Positions 32,641 through 45,998 are shown, counted from the stretch's first letter. The stretch is 64,000 nucleotides of DNA from Lepas anatifera (GCA_034440635.1 JAOTON010001033.1:310001-374000); one strand, 5' to 3'. A program made the numbers and translations. Notes: generated by a model from the sequence alone, not told the origin.

Positions 32641-34061
32641 CTTTAAGTATCTTCTGGAATGATGAACGGAATCTGACACTAGTAGCACGCACTTCATGCC
32701 ATAAATGCCCAATATTCCATAATATGGCTCGCTGGTGAGCTCCGGGTCTTCTAAACAAACAGTTGTTGGAGACAACCTCTCCTGACAGCCACACGTAAGC
32801 CAGCTTGCGCAATTCGAGATAATAATCCGGTATTGTGTACAGGCGCTGAAGTCAATGTGCAAGCGCAACTGTTATTTGTGACCAGAAAGTTTTAATCTGC
32901 TTCGCAAATAAGAATCACAATGCTGAAGGTAAGAAGGCAGTGATACAGTACCTGGCCTAAACAGCAAAACCATTCACCTTTCAGCTAGGTAGGCTAAGGT
33001 TTCCGACAGAGGCTATGAAGAGCTCGGCTCGATACCAAGCCTCTCGCAATTTCTCATTCCTGAAAGCCGGATGGCATTCGAGCGCCTGAATCTGAAAGAT
33101 TCTGACATGAAATGGCTCCGTTGTACCTTCCCGTGTTTCAAGGTATTCCAGAACTTACTGTCGTGAATGGTCCCACAGAACGTGGTGTGAAGCTGGTGGA
33201 AGATTTCGTGAGCCACCTAAAGGGTAAAAATATGAAACAGGATCTTCTTTTATCAGTACCAGAGCTCTTAAATAGTTCGCAGGAGAATAGGGAGAAGCAT
33301 CTGCCTCATGACGTTCTCCAGCGATAGTTAGGGGAGAGTGGGGCAAGATGCCCCATTGGGTAAGACGCCCCATCCCCTCTTTTGGCAATCCGGGCCACCA
33401 CTGGTAAATAATATTGTTCTTGGTCGAAAGCAGAGGCTTTGGTTGTTTCTTGCGCAAAAATTCAGTTCCCTCCTGTTATGTGCTTTAAGCTGGTGGGTAA
33501 GTCTTTCTTTCGATGCTTTTCTAAGAAAAAATTGCCCAGACAGGTTGCAGATATCTCGAAGAGTATTGGATGCGTGCTTTGTTTGATTTCCCATTACGAA
33601 TGATGGCACATTCAACTCATTAACTGAGCATTTCCATTGAGTGTATTAATTGTGGGATTTTTGACCTTTAGGTTTTATCTAATTTGGGTACTGATGGGAA
33701 AGATGCCCCCTCAACGAATGGGGAAAGATGCCCCATGGGCAACTTTCCCGATGGAAAGGGGGCGTCTTTACCCAGAGCAATATACCGCCATTTGTTAGAG
33801 TTAACAACTGCGTGTTAAACTTGGGGTTAGTCCAAGCCTTACCCACGGGCAGCGCCACGGAATTGTTACTGGGGGGCTACGGACCCTGTTCTGGTGATGG
33901 CGGGGGGGGACGTGAACTTTAAATTGACCGTCTTTGAAAAAGCTAATGCTCATGAAGCTCATGAACAAATTTACGTAGGTCAAAGCAGATAGGTAATAGA
34001 GAAACAATAAAAACCTAAAAAACAATAAAACAATAAAAACCCTAAAGGACACAGGAAATCA

Positions 34062-34364
34062 TGCAGCACATGCGACGCCGGGTTACAGGGGAGGTGCCAC
34101 ATCAAAAATACCGTATACCTTATCACATGCCTACTTTGCAACATGTTTTATATAGGGGAAACAACTCGCCAAATCCGTACCCGCTTCATGGAACATTTAG
34201 GACACGCTAGGAGAAAAGAAAAGGGTAAGTATCTAGGAGACCACACCATATCACATCACCCCACTACACGCATCACAGACAAGGACTTCGCAATAAAAAT
34301 TATTCATGTTTGTAAAGACTCGGCAGAATGCAAAATTAAAGAATCAATAGAAATAAAAACCTAG
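34062..34364 (+). pseudogene. GIY-YIG endonuclease fragment, Penelope-like element type
   Basis: The frame reads CSTCDAGLQGRCHIKNTVYL then ITCLLCNMFYIGETTRQIRT and RFMEHLGHARRKEKGKYLGD, ending in TAG. Paired cysteines, VYLITC, FYIGET and R(T)RFxEH are the GIY-YIG core as found at the C-terminus of Penelope-like retroelements. No reverse transcriptase is seen upstream, so it is a 5'-truncated remnant. It could also belong to the surrounding TIR element. Confidence 0.72.
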
Positions 34365-34934
34365 GTCGATTCCCAAAACTTTTCGGGAGACGTCCTCGCA
34401 GATTGACGAGTTAGAGGATCCGTCCTCCCGTTCCTGTCCTATGCTTTCGACGCGCATGACCGCACGTACTAAATAAGAGCACACTTCAATCTGTCGCTTC
34501 TTTGTGACTAGCCTTTCCAATTGAAGGCCTCGCACCTGAACCCAGGCTACGAACAAGGAATCCCATAACAGCCAAACTTTGTGGTTGGTGCTTTCATTCG
34601 ACAAAACCAATCCCAGCTCAATCATAAAAAACCTTGAGACAATTGTTTCGGAGTTCACCGGACCTGGCCTGATGTCCCAACCGGAGATGACCTCATGACG
34701 GGTTCAGATCAAACTGCTGTGGTGGAGGCGCCAAACAATTAAATTAAAATAGACAAAACCGTAAAACATATTTTAAACCAAAATTGGCCAGAATCGGTCA
34801 ATTTTTGGCCAATTAGGAAGGGGCCATGTCTGAACTGTTTACCATGGATTCACCTATGAATGAGCTAGACCTGAAATATTCCACATGGTTAATCCTGCAA
34901 AGCTCCGTACCTGATCTCTTATGTCGTCCCTACA

Positions 34935-35275
34935 GTTGCCATCCCGGTAGCCCAGTTGGTAGAGCTTTGGGCTCCGGCCCGCTGCTCAGGAACGTGCAGT
35001 GGCAGTGCATGTCCAGGCTTGAGATCGATTCCCCTGAGACGCTCCGGCGCTCAATAGTTTACCTGACGTACAGGTCGGCTGGCAACTGACTGGTGAGAGG
35101 GTAACCTGAGCGGGGCGGCCATCCCTGTGGTTTGTGGGATGTTTAACTTTGACTTAAATTAAATCTTCATTACAGGAGTTGCTCGCTCCAATGGTAGGGC
35201 TAGGGTATCCGCGACAAGTCCATTGATGACTTTAGTGAGACTCCGACTCCAAAAGCCGAACTTGCAACAACATGC
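34935..35275 (+). mobile_element. tRNA-derived SINE-like repeat with long tail
   Basis: CCCGGTAGCCCAGTTGGTAG (A box) and GAGATCGATTCCCC (B-box-like) form a tRNA-type head. The body GGCAACTGACTGGTGAGAGG and the later GGAGTTGCTCGCTCC and GACTTTAGTGAGAC blocks recur at 62390-62580. Confidence 0.65.
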
Positions 35276-36652
35276 ATCTTAAAAAGGCTCTGGAAGACAG
35301 ACTAGTTAAAGGGGTTACGAAAGCAAATGTATCTAAAAAGACGTGGACGAGGCAGGCAAAAACAGTATAAGGAAAGAAAGACAATGGTCATGACGATACC
35401 AGATACCTCATCTGCAGAGTGAGTTTTGTTCTCTCGTGCAAAGATTAGATCGAGTATACTGTCTGGGAAGGCTGGGCCTGTGTGCCTTGACGAGAATGCT
35501 AAGGTGGCCGTGCGCCATAAATGATAAACTGGGAGCCTGTAACGGTTAGTGGGAGGAAGCTTCGAGTCACCACAATCCATTTTTACTCTCTGAAGGGAAT
35601 GTTTGTGTACTTAACAACTTCTGGCCCATATTTCTTATAAAATGGGGACTTGAAATAAAGAGAACTTAGAAAAGACAAGGTAGGCGATTTACGGGAGGTT
35701 CTCAGAAACCTCGTACCAGTTTACCTACTTCGTTTTGTACTTCGTTGTTTGTGAGTAATGAGTGTGATTTTATATTACTTTTATGGTATGCTTTTATCCT
35801 TTGTTTTTATCGTTAGTTTTACGTATCTTTGTTTTATCATTTTACGTGGAAACATGAAAAACGTATTTCTGAATAATACTTAAATGATAACCAATGAAGC
35901 TAAGAACTACAAAAAAAGCTGCTTCATCAACGATATACCAAAATGGGGTAAGATGCCCAGGGGTGGGGCATCTTACCAAGCCCCGGGGCGACTTACCCAC
36001 CCGATGGGGTAAGACGCCCCTTTGCAAGCCTCTAGTAAAATCATAATAGTTAGAACATATGATAATTATCAGCAATTTCATCGACTCTATAAGGAAGATA
36101 AATGAGCATACTACGACTTGGCATCTAAAGCAGCGCTGTTGGTACCGCGGTTATTCTATAATCCGGATTTCCCTAAACCCTGGGCATCTTACCCCACTCT
36201 CCCCTGCTAGAGAAAGGTTCGCCTCCGGAAGGCATTCGGCATTCCTGTTCTGTCGGGATTTAGAGTACTAGAGTGCTGAATCATTTAATTTCAGGTCTTT
36301 TGTGGAATAACATGTATTTGTATTGCGCTGCAAATACATCTGACAAGTAGATGCCTGCATGTTAAATCCCATTTACCGCTCTCATACGCACGCACATGCC
36401 AGGCTGTCTTTACTGGTAGGTTATGCACCCCTTTCATCCCAATTTAACAAGGGGAGACTGCAACGCCGGGTGGCCAATTGCGCCCGAAACATGAAATCTT
36501 TAACCGTTTTGAGGCGATCTTTCCCGCTGTCGTAGACGCTTGGAATTTGGCTCATTGAAATCAAAATTGAATATTTAATGGGAAAAAGCGGTTCGAATCT
36601 GAAAATTAAAAAAAATTTTTAGAACGACCCTGCTGTTAGCTCATCGAAGTTT

Positions 36653-37164
36653 TTCTTTGCGGGCTGTCCAAGCTTTACTTGATCGTTGTATCTTTAACCC
36701 GTTTTGCCGTAACTTTTTATTTTGATTATCGTGAAATGAAAAAATCTGAAATACGATGGGAAAATGAACAGAAAACGGGGACACGTTGACGGTAATCGGA
36801 GCGCAGATACAGCAGTGAGGCATGCACGCAGCCACCACCATGTGCCGCCACACAAGAAACGTTATGCCAGTTTGTAAATTAGTTGTGGGTATCATAATGA
36901 TCCTGGCCGAAAGGGTTAATTTTTATGTGGGTTTGCGGGCATGTCTGACCCATATTTCTGTTTGCCATAACAGTGCAGTGCAGTTTGCCATACGACTGCA
37001 CTGCAGTGTAGGTTGGTCCAGTTTTGAGGTTCACTGGCCTTTGGCATCTGGTCAAGAGCGTTCGTTCATCCAGTCGCCATTTTTCATTCGTAAAAATACA
37101 TAGTCACTTTGTATCTGATGGACTTTCACGCCCTTGAGAACGTTTTGATCACATTTTGGATATA
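36653..37164. other. CASP intron, nothing recognised
   Basis: No exon or defined mobile element is supported. Short CAGTGCAGT repeats at 36972-37000. Confidence 0.35.
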
Positions 37165-37335
37165 GGTACATTGCCGGTGCCGGTGCCGGAGCCGGAGCCG
37201 GTCGGAGCCGACTATTTTGCCCGGAGCCGGAGCCGGAGCCGTTAGGACACTTGAACCCGGAGCCGGAGCCGGAGCCGAAATCATAACCCCTGGACCGGAG
37301 CCGGAGCCGTCCAAAATTGTCTCGGCTCCGCATCC
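37165..37335. repeat. GGAGCC hexanucleotide tract, locus 2
   Basis: Same structure as 30240-30390, with interruptions TCGGAGCCGACTATTTTGCC and ACTTGAACCCGGAGCC, ending GGCTCCGCATCCCC. Confidence 0.9.
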
Positions 37336-37519
37336 CCGCCTTTGGGTAGTTCGTTTTTAGATTTTGACACAGCATGTTCATACCATACATTATTTGATTC
37401 GCCGTAACTAGATGATTCGAATGACGCCTACGTTATGGCTTTAGATGAACGCAGTTTTCGACCTGAGTTTGGGCCATTAAAGATCAGTCATTAACAGGCT
37501 ATTAAAGGGAATGTGGCAC

Positions 37520-40500
37520 TAGGGTGTCCCAAAATACCACTTTTTCGTCTGTGCAAGCTTGCCGGTTGACACCGCATTCTCCTTTGAGTTAATAATGAGC
37601 ATGCAAAATTTGGATTCGATCCTTTGAGGTTTGGTCCCCCCGCCCCCCAAACCTGGTGAAAATCGAAAATCGTTGAATTGGCTCTAAAATGGGTTTATTC
37701 GAAAGCTTATGACAGAGGAAAACATATTTCCCTCATACAAATTGATGTAAAACCACTTCTTCATCGTTTTAGAGAGCTAAGAAGTTCCGAATTGTGGTAT
37801 CACTGGCCAGAGGCGGCTCTAATAAACTTTTTTTGGGGGTAACATGAGCAAAATAGGAAAACAGTGTTTTTTTTCAAGAAAATAGACCACAATTGGCCAA
37901 AGCGAGTAGAGTTTTATCACTTTTAAGGGATGGCTGGATTGGTTTTCCTTGCATCCGCTACTGGTATGGACATGACAAGTTATAAATTGTACTTCGCCTG
38001 ATTTCGGGAAACAAAGCCATTTGCGGCATCACTACGGATATAAGTGCATGGTACCATTGTGACCGTTGGAATGAATATTCCATGTGTTCGTTCCTTTACA
38101 GAGTTGTCGTGTCATGAGTAATTTGCATTTAATGTTGAAGCAGTCTTCCTGAAGCAAATTGTACGATGCCTTCAGCATACTCGAAGAAAAGATCCAATGA
38201 TGAAGAAGAGACAAGTCAGCAACGGGAAAAACATGCAGGCCGACCTCTCAAGTACTCCTTTACACCGTTGTGACCGTTAGAAGAAATATACCATGTTTTT
38301 GTTCCTTTACAGAATTGTCGTGTCAGGAGTAATTAAGGTGTCCCAAAATACCACTTTTTCGTCTGTGCAAGCTTGCCGGTTGACACCGCATTCTCCTTTG
38401 AGTTAATAATGAGCATGCAAAATTTGGATTCGATCCTTTGAGGTTTGGTCCCCCCCGCCCCCCCAAACCTGGTGAAAATCGAAAATCGTTGAATTGGCTC
38501 TAAAATGGGTTTATTCGAAAGCTTATGACAGAGGAAAACATATTTCCCTCATACAAATTGATGTAAAACCACTTCTTCATCGTTTTAGAGAGCTAAGAAG
38601 TTCCGAATTGTGGTATCAATGGCCAGAGGCGGCTCTAATAAACTTTTTTTGGGGGGTAACATGAGCAAAATAGGAAAACAGTGTTTTTTTTCAAGAAAAT
38701 AGACCACAATTGGCCAAAGCGAGTAGAGTTTTATCACTTTTAAGGGATGGCTGGATTGGTTTTCCTTGCATCCGCTACTGGTATGGACATGACAAAATAT
38801 AAATTGTACTTCGCCTGATTTCGGGAAACAAAGCCATTTGCGGCATCACTACGGATATAAGTGCATGGTACCATTGTGACCGTTGGAATGAATATTCCAT
38901 GTGTTCGTTCCTTTACAGAGTTGTCGTGTCATGAGTAATTTGCATTTAATGTTGAAGCAGTCTTCCTGAAGCAAATTGTACGATGCCTTCAGCATACTCG
39001 AAGAAAAGATCCAATGATGAAGAAGAGACAAGTCAGCAACGGGAAAAACATGCAGGCCGACCTCTCAAGTACTCCTTTACACCGTTGTGACCGTTAGAAG
39101 AAATATACCATGTTTTTGTTCCTTTACAGAATTGTCGTGTCAGGAGTAATTAAGGTGTCCCAAAATACCACTTTTTCGTCTGTGCAAGCTTGCCAGTTGA
39201 CACCGCATTCTCCTTTGAGTTAATAATGAGCATGCAAAATTTTGAATCGATGCTTTGAGGTTTGGTCTCCCCGCCCCCTTAAACTAATGAAAATGGAAAA
39301 CCGTTGTATTGGTTTGAAAATTGGTTTATATGAAAGCCTATGACAGAAAAACCTATTTCCCTCATTCAAATTGATGTAAAACCACTTCTTGATGCTTTTA
39401 TGGAGCTAAGAAGTTTCGAATTGCGAGATCACTGGCCAGAGGCGGATCTTATAAACTTTTTGGGGGTATCGCGGGAAATGTGGGGAAAATTATTGTTTTT
39501 TTCAAGAAAATGGACCAGAATCATCACAGTCTGTACAATTTAACCGCTTTCAAGGGCATAGCTAGATTGCTTTTCCCTGGTACTGTGAATGGCATGGAAA
39601 GTGGGCGTTCATTGCACAAATATGATTGTTTCATTTTTTTCGCAACCGATTGGTGCAGTCAAAACGACACACCATATCATCAAGCCAATGGCCTTAATGT
39701 GTTTATTCGGAAGCCCATGAATGGGAAAGGAAACTTGTTCTCAGACAAAATGTTGTTAGACTGCTCCTTCTAGTTCTATATTAATATTTTTACACGTGCA
39801 CGCCATCCAGCTCTTTTTCGAGATTCGGCGCTTGGAGACGGTGTGCGCAGGCTACTGTCAGTTCCGGGCCCTCATATCACCTTCACGGGCAACGTCGGTG
39901 TAGTCCATGATGTATTTTCACCGATCGTTTCGTTTGTGACTGCTAGATTTTCCATGAAAGCGTTCATACAGATGAAGTCTGTATCACTCGCCGATTCCTG
40001 GGTGGTAAGCACTGGTTGCTGACGTTCATCCACCTGAATGCCAGCCAGGAGTGCGGTCGGACGAAGTCACAGAGCCTCAGCTTATCTGCTCCTGACAACA
40101 TCGGCTTTCCCTGTGCCAATGTTCCTGGCTATGTGACTGTCAGGGAGTGCAGCTGCTACCTCTGCATTTTCATCTGTTGACACACCCTCACCAAACAACC
40201 AGAGGACGGTGTTTTCCCCCGTGAGATGCCAGGGTTGACGCATGATAGAGCACTGTGTGGCTTTCGCAGCACTTGGTAGCTGCCCTGAATAGGTCTTCAT
40301 GTCCTGGAACAGCCTGAGGTCAAGCCGTGGAGTTCCCGCAGTCAGTAGGGCCTGCAAGAAGTATGGGTCATGAAAGAGGGCGATTAGCTCTGCAATCTGC
40401 TTGACTTGAAGGTGCTCGGCGGGGAACATGGAGAGCTTGTCGAAGAGTATCGCCAGAAAAACAACAACAAAGAACAGCGTGAGCAGAAAAATATTTTATC

Positions 40501-41710
40501 TAATTCTAGGATTAGGCACCTGGTGTTGATTCATGAAGAAACTGAAGTCCTCTTGCGAAGAAGGATTGTTGTTAGACCTCATGATCATTTGCAGGTTCCT
40601 TAAGAACTTGTCACTGTTACCATGAAAATAATAACCGACGGCCATGAGCTGGCGATGAAATTAATAGAGCTGGCGCTGAAATGGAAGTGTTTCTCGATTC
40701 AGATTTCAGTATTACTTTAACCACACGCCTAGCGTATGCATGACACATTTTTACAGCTGCTGTAAACAGTACAGCAGGGCACTCGAACGGTGACTTATAT
40801 CGCCTGGACCTCTAAAGCGATCTATCCAGCTAGTTAGTGCTTCGTTGCACTAGGCTCTTGTATGCAGAGGACTCGGTACCTTTGGAGGATTTTACGCTTG
40901 GTCGGTAGCTGATTGGCAGGCAGCTGAAGGGATTTACCAACAAGGTCATCTCATCGTTTCAATTGATGCCTGGACTACTTCAGAGGGCAGTCTGCATGTT
41001 TTTTTCCGTCGCTGACTTCTCCCTTCTTCATCATTGGATCTTTTCTTCGAGTATGCTGAAGGCATCGTACAATTTGCTTCAGGTAGACTGCTTCAACATT
41101 AAATGCAAATTAGTCATGACACAACTCTGTAAAGGAACGAAAACATGGAATATTCATTCTAACGGTCGCAATGGTACCATGCACTTATATCCGTAGTGAT
41201 GCAGCAAATGGCTTTGTTTCCCGAAATCAGGCGAAGTACAATATATAATTTGTCATGTCCATACCAGTGGCGGATGCAAGGAAAACCAATCCAGCCATCC
41301 CATTAAAAGTGATAAACTCTACTCGCTTTGGCCAATTGTGGTCTATTTTCTTGAAAACAAGACACTGTTTTCCCATTTTGCTCATGTTACCCCCAAAAAA
41401 AGTTTATTAGATCCGCCTCTGGCCAGTGATACCACAATTCGGAACTTCTTAGCTCTCTAAAACGATGAAGAAGTGGTTTTACATCAATTTGTAGGAGGGA
41501 AATATTTTTTCCTTTGTCATAAGCTTTCGAATGAACCCATTTTCGAGCCGATTCAACGATTTTCGATTTTCACCAGTTTTGTGGGGGCGGGGGGACCAAA
41601 CCTCAAAGGATCGAATCCAAATTTTGCATGCGCATTATTAACTCAAAGGAGAATGCGGTGTCAACCGGCAAGCTTGCACAGACGAAAAAGTGGTATTTTG
41701 GGACACCCTA
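37520..41710. mobile_element. 4.2-kb TIR element with 9-bp duplication and an internal tandem copy
   Basis: Ends TAGGGTGTCCCAAAATACCA and its inverse, with inverted similarity extending about 700 bp (41000-41710 against 37520-38230). ATGTGGCAC flanks it at 37511-37519 and 41711-41719. The left-arm unit is duplicated in tandem: period about 814-817 bp from 37527 to 38341 to 39158, the first two nearly identical and the third partial and diverged. The middle carries a protein remnant on the minus strand at 40082-40429. Confidence 0.88.
40082..40429 (-). pseudogene. Fragment of an uncharacterised arthropod transposon-associated protein
   Basis: About 115 codons including LQVKQIAELIALFHDPYFLQ, APRLDLRLFQDM-like TPRLDLRLFQDMKTYSG and PWHLTGENTVLWLFGEGVST. 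The order ...YFLQ...A..DL.L...M..Y...HLT.E.V...LF...V is one I recognise from uncharacterised arthropod proteins associated with mobile DNA; I cannot name the family. A stop follows at the C-terminal side and no start context is convincing. It lies inside the TIR element at 37520-41710. Confidence 0.5.
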
Positions 41711-41719
41711 ATGTGGCAC

Positions 41720-42143
41720 CCGTATCGGATTCCGGAATTTAGTGTAATTAGGGGTATTTTCAGCCGAAAATCATGAAAATGTCCATGATTTTTCTGAGAA
41801 ATGTACAATAAGGTCACTATTTTGATATTTAAAATGCTCTTCTTTGGTAAGAAATAAACCTCTGCCTGTAGATGACGTTATGATCTGGCAACTACTACCA
41901 TATTCAATAGGCTTCAATAGGCTAACTACTCACCATGTCGTCGGCATGTTGTCACGCCAACAGCTGACAACTGGTGCCGGCTGCTAGGGTACATTTTGGG
42001 TACATTTCAGGTAGGTTTTTAGCTTTTCCCCACGTAAATTTTCAGTTCCAAGACAAATTGGATATTGAGTACCGGGTTTTCCAGCATGCTTTACAACTTG
42101 GCTGTCTCAGTTAAAATCACGTTATAAAGATGCCACATTCTCT
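41720..42143. other. CASP intron, nothing recognised
   Basis: Between two elements; no gene, only a short duplication TTCAATAGGCT near 41912. Confidence 0.35.
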
Positions 42144-43137
42144 TTAACCCTCGCCCCGGTTGGGGGGTTGAACATCCCCTCGGGTTTTTTTCCGGCGGCA
42201 CGAAAACAACGGTGGCGCGAAGCGCCGCCGTACTTTCCACACCTTACCCTTGATCAATTTCGCAACTTTCCCAAATTTTAATGTTGGGTCATCTCAGGTC
42301 AGGTCACCATTCCAGGTCAAGTAACCTCACCTCCAAAAATATTTAAGGTAGCATAGGTAAGAAATGGGTGAATCTATCGAATTGAAACATATACCACATA
42401 ATGGGCCCTCCAGTTGCTATATCATATATTCCGGGATGTTTCATATTGAGGACCTAAGGTCAAGTACGGACCATGACCTCTCCATGGAAAATACATGGGG
42501 AAAACAAAAACTGGGCTGTATTTGTGTAGATACAGTTGAGAATACTTTCATATTCTCCAAATCGTAGTATACTGGGCCCCTTTCTCCAGGTTCATAGTTT
42601 TTACCTGTTACCTCAGAAAGGTCACCTTGGGACACTTAGCAGTTTTCAGTTTTAGGTCAATCACTTTGCATGAAATGATGATACAGCTTTTATTTTGATA
42701 TCATTGTGTTCGCATTGCTATTGTGAGTCGATTGATATGTATATTGACTATACTAGGTTAAAAAGTGACCTTGACCTGACCTGAGGTCAGGTCATTTTTG
42801 TTTTTTACCTAGTATGGTCATATTATACATCATTTGATTCGCTATGACAAGAGGAAGCGAATGGTGCCTAAAAGATGATTCTAGCTCAACTCAGTCAGAC
42901 ACTAGAGCCCAAAAACTCTACTCAAAACGTCACTTTTGTTGGCCTGTCATGACCTCAACATTGACCTGAGCCAAAAAAGTGACTGATATAGTCTCTTCAT
43001 GAATTTGTACGAGTTATCCACCAGCCTTCGGGTTTTTTTCGCTATCCCGCATAGGGGCCGAGTTCGAGGGGGTTGTTCAAACACCCCCCCCCACCAGGAC
43101 AAAGGTGGCTCGGAGTCCCTACGGGGAGCGGGTTTAA
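42144..43137. mobile_element. TTAA-flanked, AGGTCA-rich element
   Basis: Left TTAACCCTCGCCCCGGTTGG, right GTCCCTACGGGGAGCGGGTTTAA; TTAA at 42144-42147 and 43134-43137. The interior includes GACCTGACCTGAGGTCAGGT at about 42777-42796 and other half-sites. Confidence 0.85.
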
Positions 43138-45998
43138 GAAAGTCTCCTTAAACCAGGCGCGTCGGAACGTTTTCAAAAGTGGAGGGGCCACATCCGGCCA
43201 CGCGTTCTGAACCCTGCCAACAAGAGCTTTATGTGAACCTCGTAAAGTGACCAGAAATCGCTGTTTTAGCTCTCGCTTATCTTACTACGTAGGACTCTTA
43301 CGAGAAGATGTATTGTCTATCACAAATCACATCGGCACTTGAAGCTGCCCTGATTAAATAAGTTTCCAAAGCTTTGTTACTCTAAAAACAATATTACACC
43401 ATAGATAAGCTTTTAATGGCAGTAAAATGCAAACAATAATACTTGGTTGTCTGCGCGCATAAGCTTTTGCCAAAAAGACACCAAAACCTCCGGGTTCCAC
43501 CACGTTTGCAGCTTTTCGAGCTGTGACCTTTGGTGAACAGGAAGCTTTAAGCATAGGCGCAGCAACTATCTTAAAGTTATGGGAAAGAGTCGCCGACGTC
43601 GGTGGGGCCAAAGGTGACTCGGCCTATGGCTTGATTTGTGACCGAAAACAAGTTATGGGAACGGTTGGAAATTGGTGGGCACTGTCGCCATAGGCCGAAA
43701 GTTAGGGCTGCAGCCGCCACCACGGTTTTTGGGCGTATGGCTTAAAATATGTCTAGTCACCGGTGGATCCAGGGCGGGGGGCATTAGGGTCATGCTCCCC
43801 AAACGCTCAAACCAGGGGGCCAAAATATTTTTGGACCCGCGGGGGGGACAGTGTGGGGTGCAAATAAGGCAAGAAAGAAGTCATTAGAGATATTTAGACA
43901 AAACTATAAGGTTTTCCCCTTTTAAACGTTTATATTCCTAACACCGTCAGTAAAATTGTATGAGTCGGCTAGGAAAAAGCACCCCTAAACATTTTCACAA
44001 AGTTACACCCCTGGCCCAGCGCCACCGTATTTCATCTAACTCTAACTCGAAATATTAGACGTGTTTTGGTCCCGGAGGTTTACGACCTAGCGTGAAATGA
44101 CTGCGGCAAAGAAGTCGCGCATCAGAGTCAAGCCAACACGCCGTAGTTCTAAAAGGAATGCCAATGCATTCTTGAGTTTTTTTCAACCTGATTATCTGAA
44201 TCTGATTTGTTAGGGGCTGTTCCCATATGACGTCAGCCACCAAAGGGAGGGGCTGGCATTTTCCGATATTTTCTGACGGTTTATGACGGAGGGGTCATGG
44301 GCTGCTGTGAAACTGTTTTATTGAGCGAGAACTGCGCAAGCCCAGGACAATTGAAGAGCGAGTAAATCAAAGTTTTGTGACAAAATATAATAGTGTGGTA
44401 CTAGTTTTATAAAAATTCTCGAAGTTCTAGTTAAATGCGTCGGGATTTTGAAAAGGAAAAAATGTCTACACATTCCCGATTTTTATCCTGATTACCGACG
44501 TCTGTTTTATTATCACGACCTTGGCTTTACGCCGCTTCAGAACGCGAGTTTCACAGTAGAATTTGATAGAATCAAGAAACTCCTCGGTTTATATTTATTA
44601 TCAAAACTAGTGATAAGACAGTGACTTTAAAAAATAATCTATAAAGTTTTCCGGTATTCTCTAAAAAATATGGAGTTTTTCGGGGGTCGCTCAGGCCGCT
44701 CTATCGAATCCAGGATCATTGCAAGTTCGCCGGTGAGGGCTAACTTAACCTAGTCACGATTTGTTTTATGTTATCGAGGGAGCTGTTTGAGGCTACTTCT
44801 GGCTACTCTTCTCAACCACCACCACCCGACAGCAGCCCAGCGTCTTGGCTATGATTGTCGAGAGCAAACGATTTACACGAATAATGCGTATGCCATTTCA
44901 TGCTGTCACTGCTTTGGCAGTGGGGCTAAAGCAGCCCCCTCCAACAGCAAGCGCAGATCGCCGAATGTGACGTCACACCTCGTAGCACATAACATGAGAA
45001 AATTAAATGATCAAATATCCAAATGTTTGCAAAAAGAGGCCCAGAATCGAAGGTGAGATGCTTATTTATTGCAGTTATGATAACCTTGATTACCGTGTAT
45101 TCTCACAACTTCGTAAGCGGGCAGTGCCATTAGCAGCAGTTTGACACACGGCCCAAAGGTGAAGGAATTCCTCCACGCCCGTGTGACGTCACTCGGGCTT
45201 GGAGGAATCCTTCTTGGACGTACCTTTAACTAAGGTATCTTGGGGCTAAAGCTGAAAAAGACAAAGCAACATAAATGCTTCGTTGTTGCTCTTCTTGCCC
45301 CACTACCCCGGCCTATGATCCCTGCGTTTATTCGTCTTCCATAGAACTGGGTTGTAGAAAAGTAAATATTCAGAGGAATGTCCTGTTAAATTCAGCGTCT
45401 GGCTGTTGGAACTGCTGCTTTCCTGACGCTATATTCATATCAACGGTTAAAAGGTGTTTGGCCGGCCCACATCGCCACCCAAGTTACCGCTCCTGCTGAC
45501 AAGAAAACCTCAGTTCTGGAATCCAAAACTCGTCGGATGCTTCATGCCTTCAAACTTTTCCCGAGTTTGACTGATATGGGGGAATTTTCACGAACATTAG
45601 GGGAGGGTGGGACAGGTCCACAATGGCCTCCTTAGTCCATTATCATCATCATTAGCATATTTGGCGTTGTAGTGCGCGCTGACTGCTAAGGTCATTTTGC
45701 GCCAATAACAATAATAAAGAAATAGGGAAGAGTGAAATGAACAGAAAGCCCGCCACGCTCCGGCTAAGGTGCCATCTACAAGGACAAACAAAGGTAAACA
45801 AAAAATAGATAAAGGTAAACAGGTAAAGGTAAAAAAGGACAAACAAAATAGCAGGTGGGTATAAAATGGCAAAGAGGTTTTATTCCTTGCCTTCACAAAC
45901 GGGTCAAGACATTTTATACAAGAAACCTTAACGGTCACGAAGGAGCGTAGATGGCATTAAAGCCAACGCTCTTCAGATAGTAAATTATGCTGGTGATC
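43138..45998. other. CASP intron, little structure
   Basis: A MITE-like fragment (CACCGGTGGATCCAGGGCGG) lies at 43760-43870 without clear ends. No exon, RNA gene or complete element could be supported in the remaining sequence. Confidence 0.35.

Larger units (their letters stand above)
33331..36206. mobile_element. 2.9-kb element with GGGGAGAGTGGGG ends
   Basis: Left end GGGGAGAGTGGGGCAAGATG, right end GCATCTTACCCCACTCTCCC plus C: near-perfect inverted repeats, with further related GGGGTAAGACGCCCC blocks inside both ends (33355, 35943-36020). The uninterrupted arm at 31785-31800 shows the empty site, so the insertion lies between GATAGTTA and CTAGAGAAAGG. It carries a GIY-YIG frame and a SINE-like repeat, which may be secondary insertions. 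Confidence 0.82.
31348..36652. mobile_element. Fold-back element with about 700-bp arms, split by a second element
   Basis: The left arm is 31348 to about 32090. The right arm is its inverse but comes in two pieces, about 33030-33330 and 36207-36652, because another element (33331-36206) is inserted in it. Arms contain ACTATCGCTGGAGAACGTC, CACCACGTTCTGTGGGACC and GGCAGACTGCAACGCC-type blocks and match closely. The spacer 32090-33030 holds a tRNA-derived SINE. No transposase frame was found; the outer boundaries are approximate and no target duplication was found. Confidence 0.82.
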
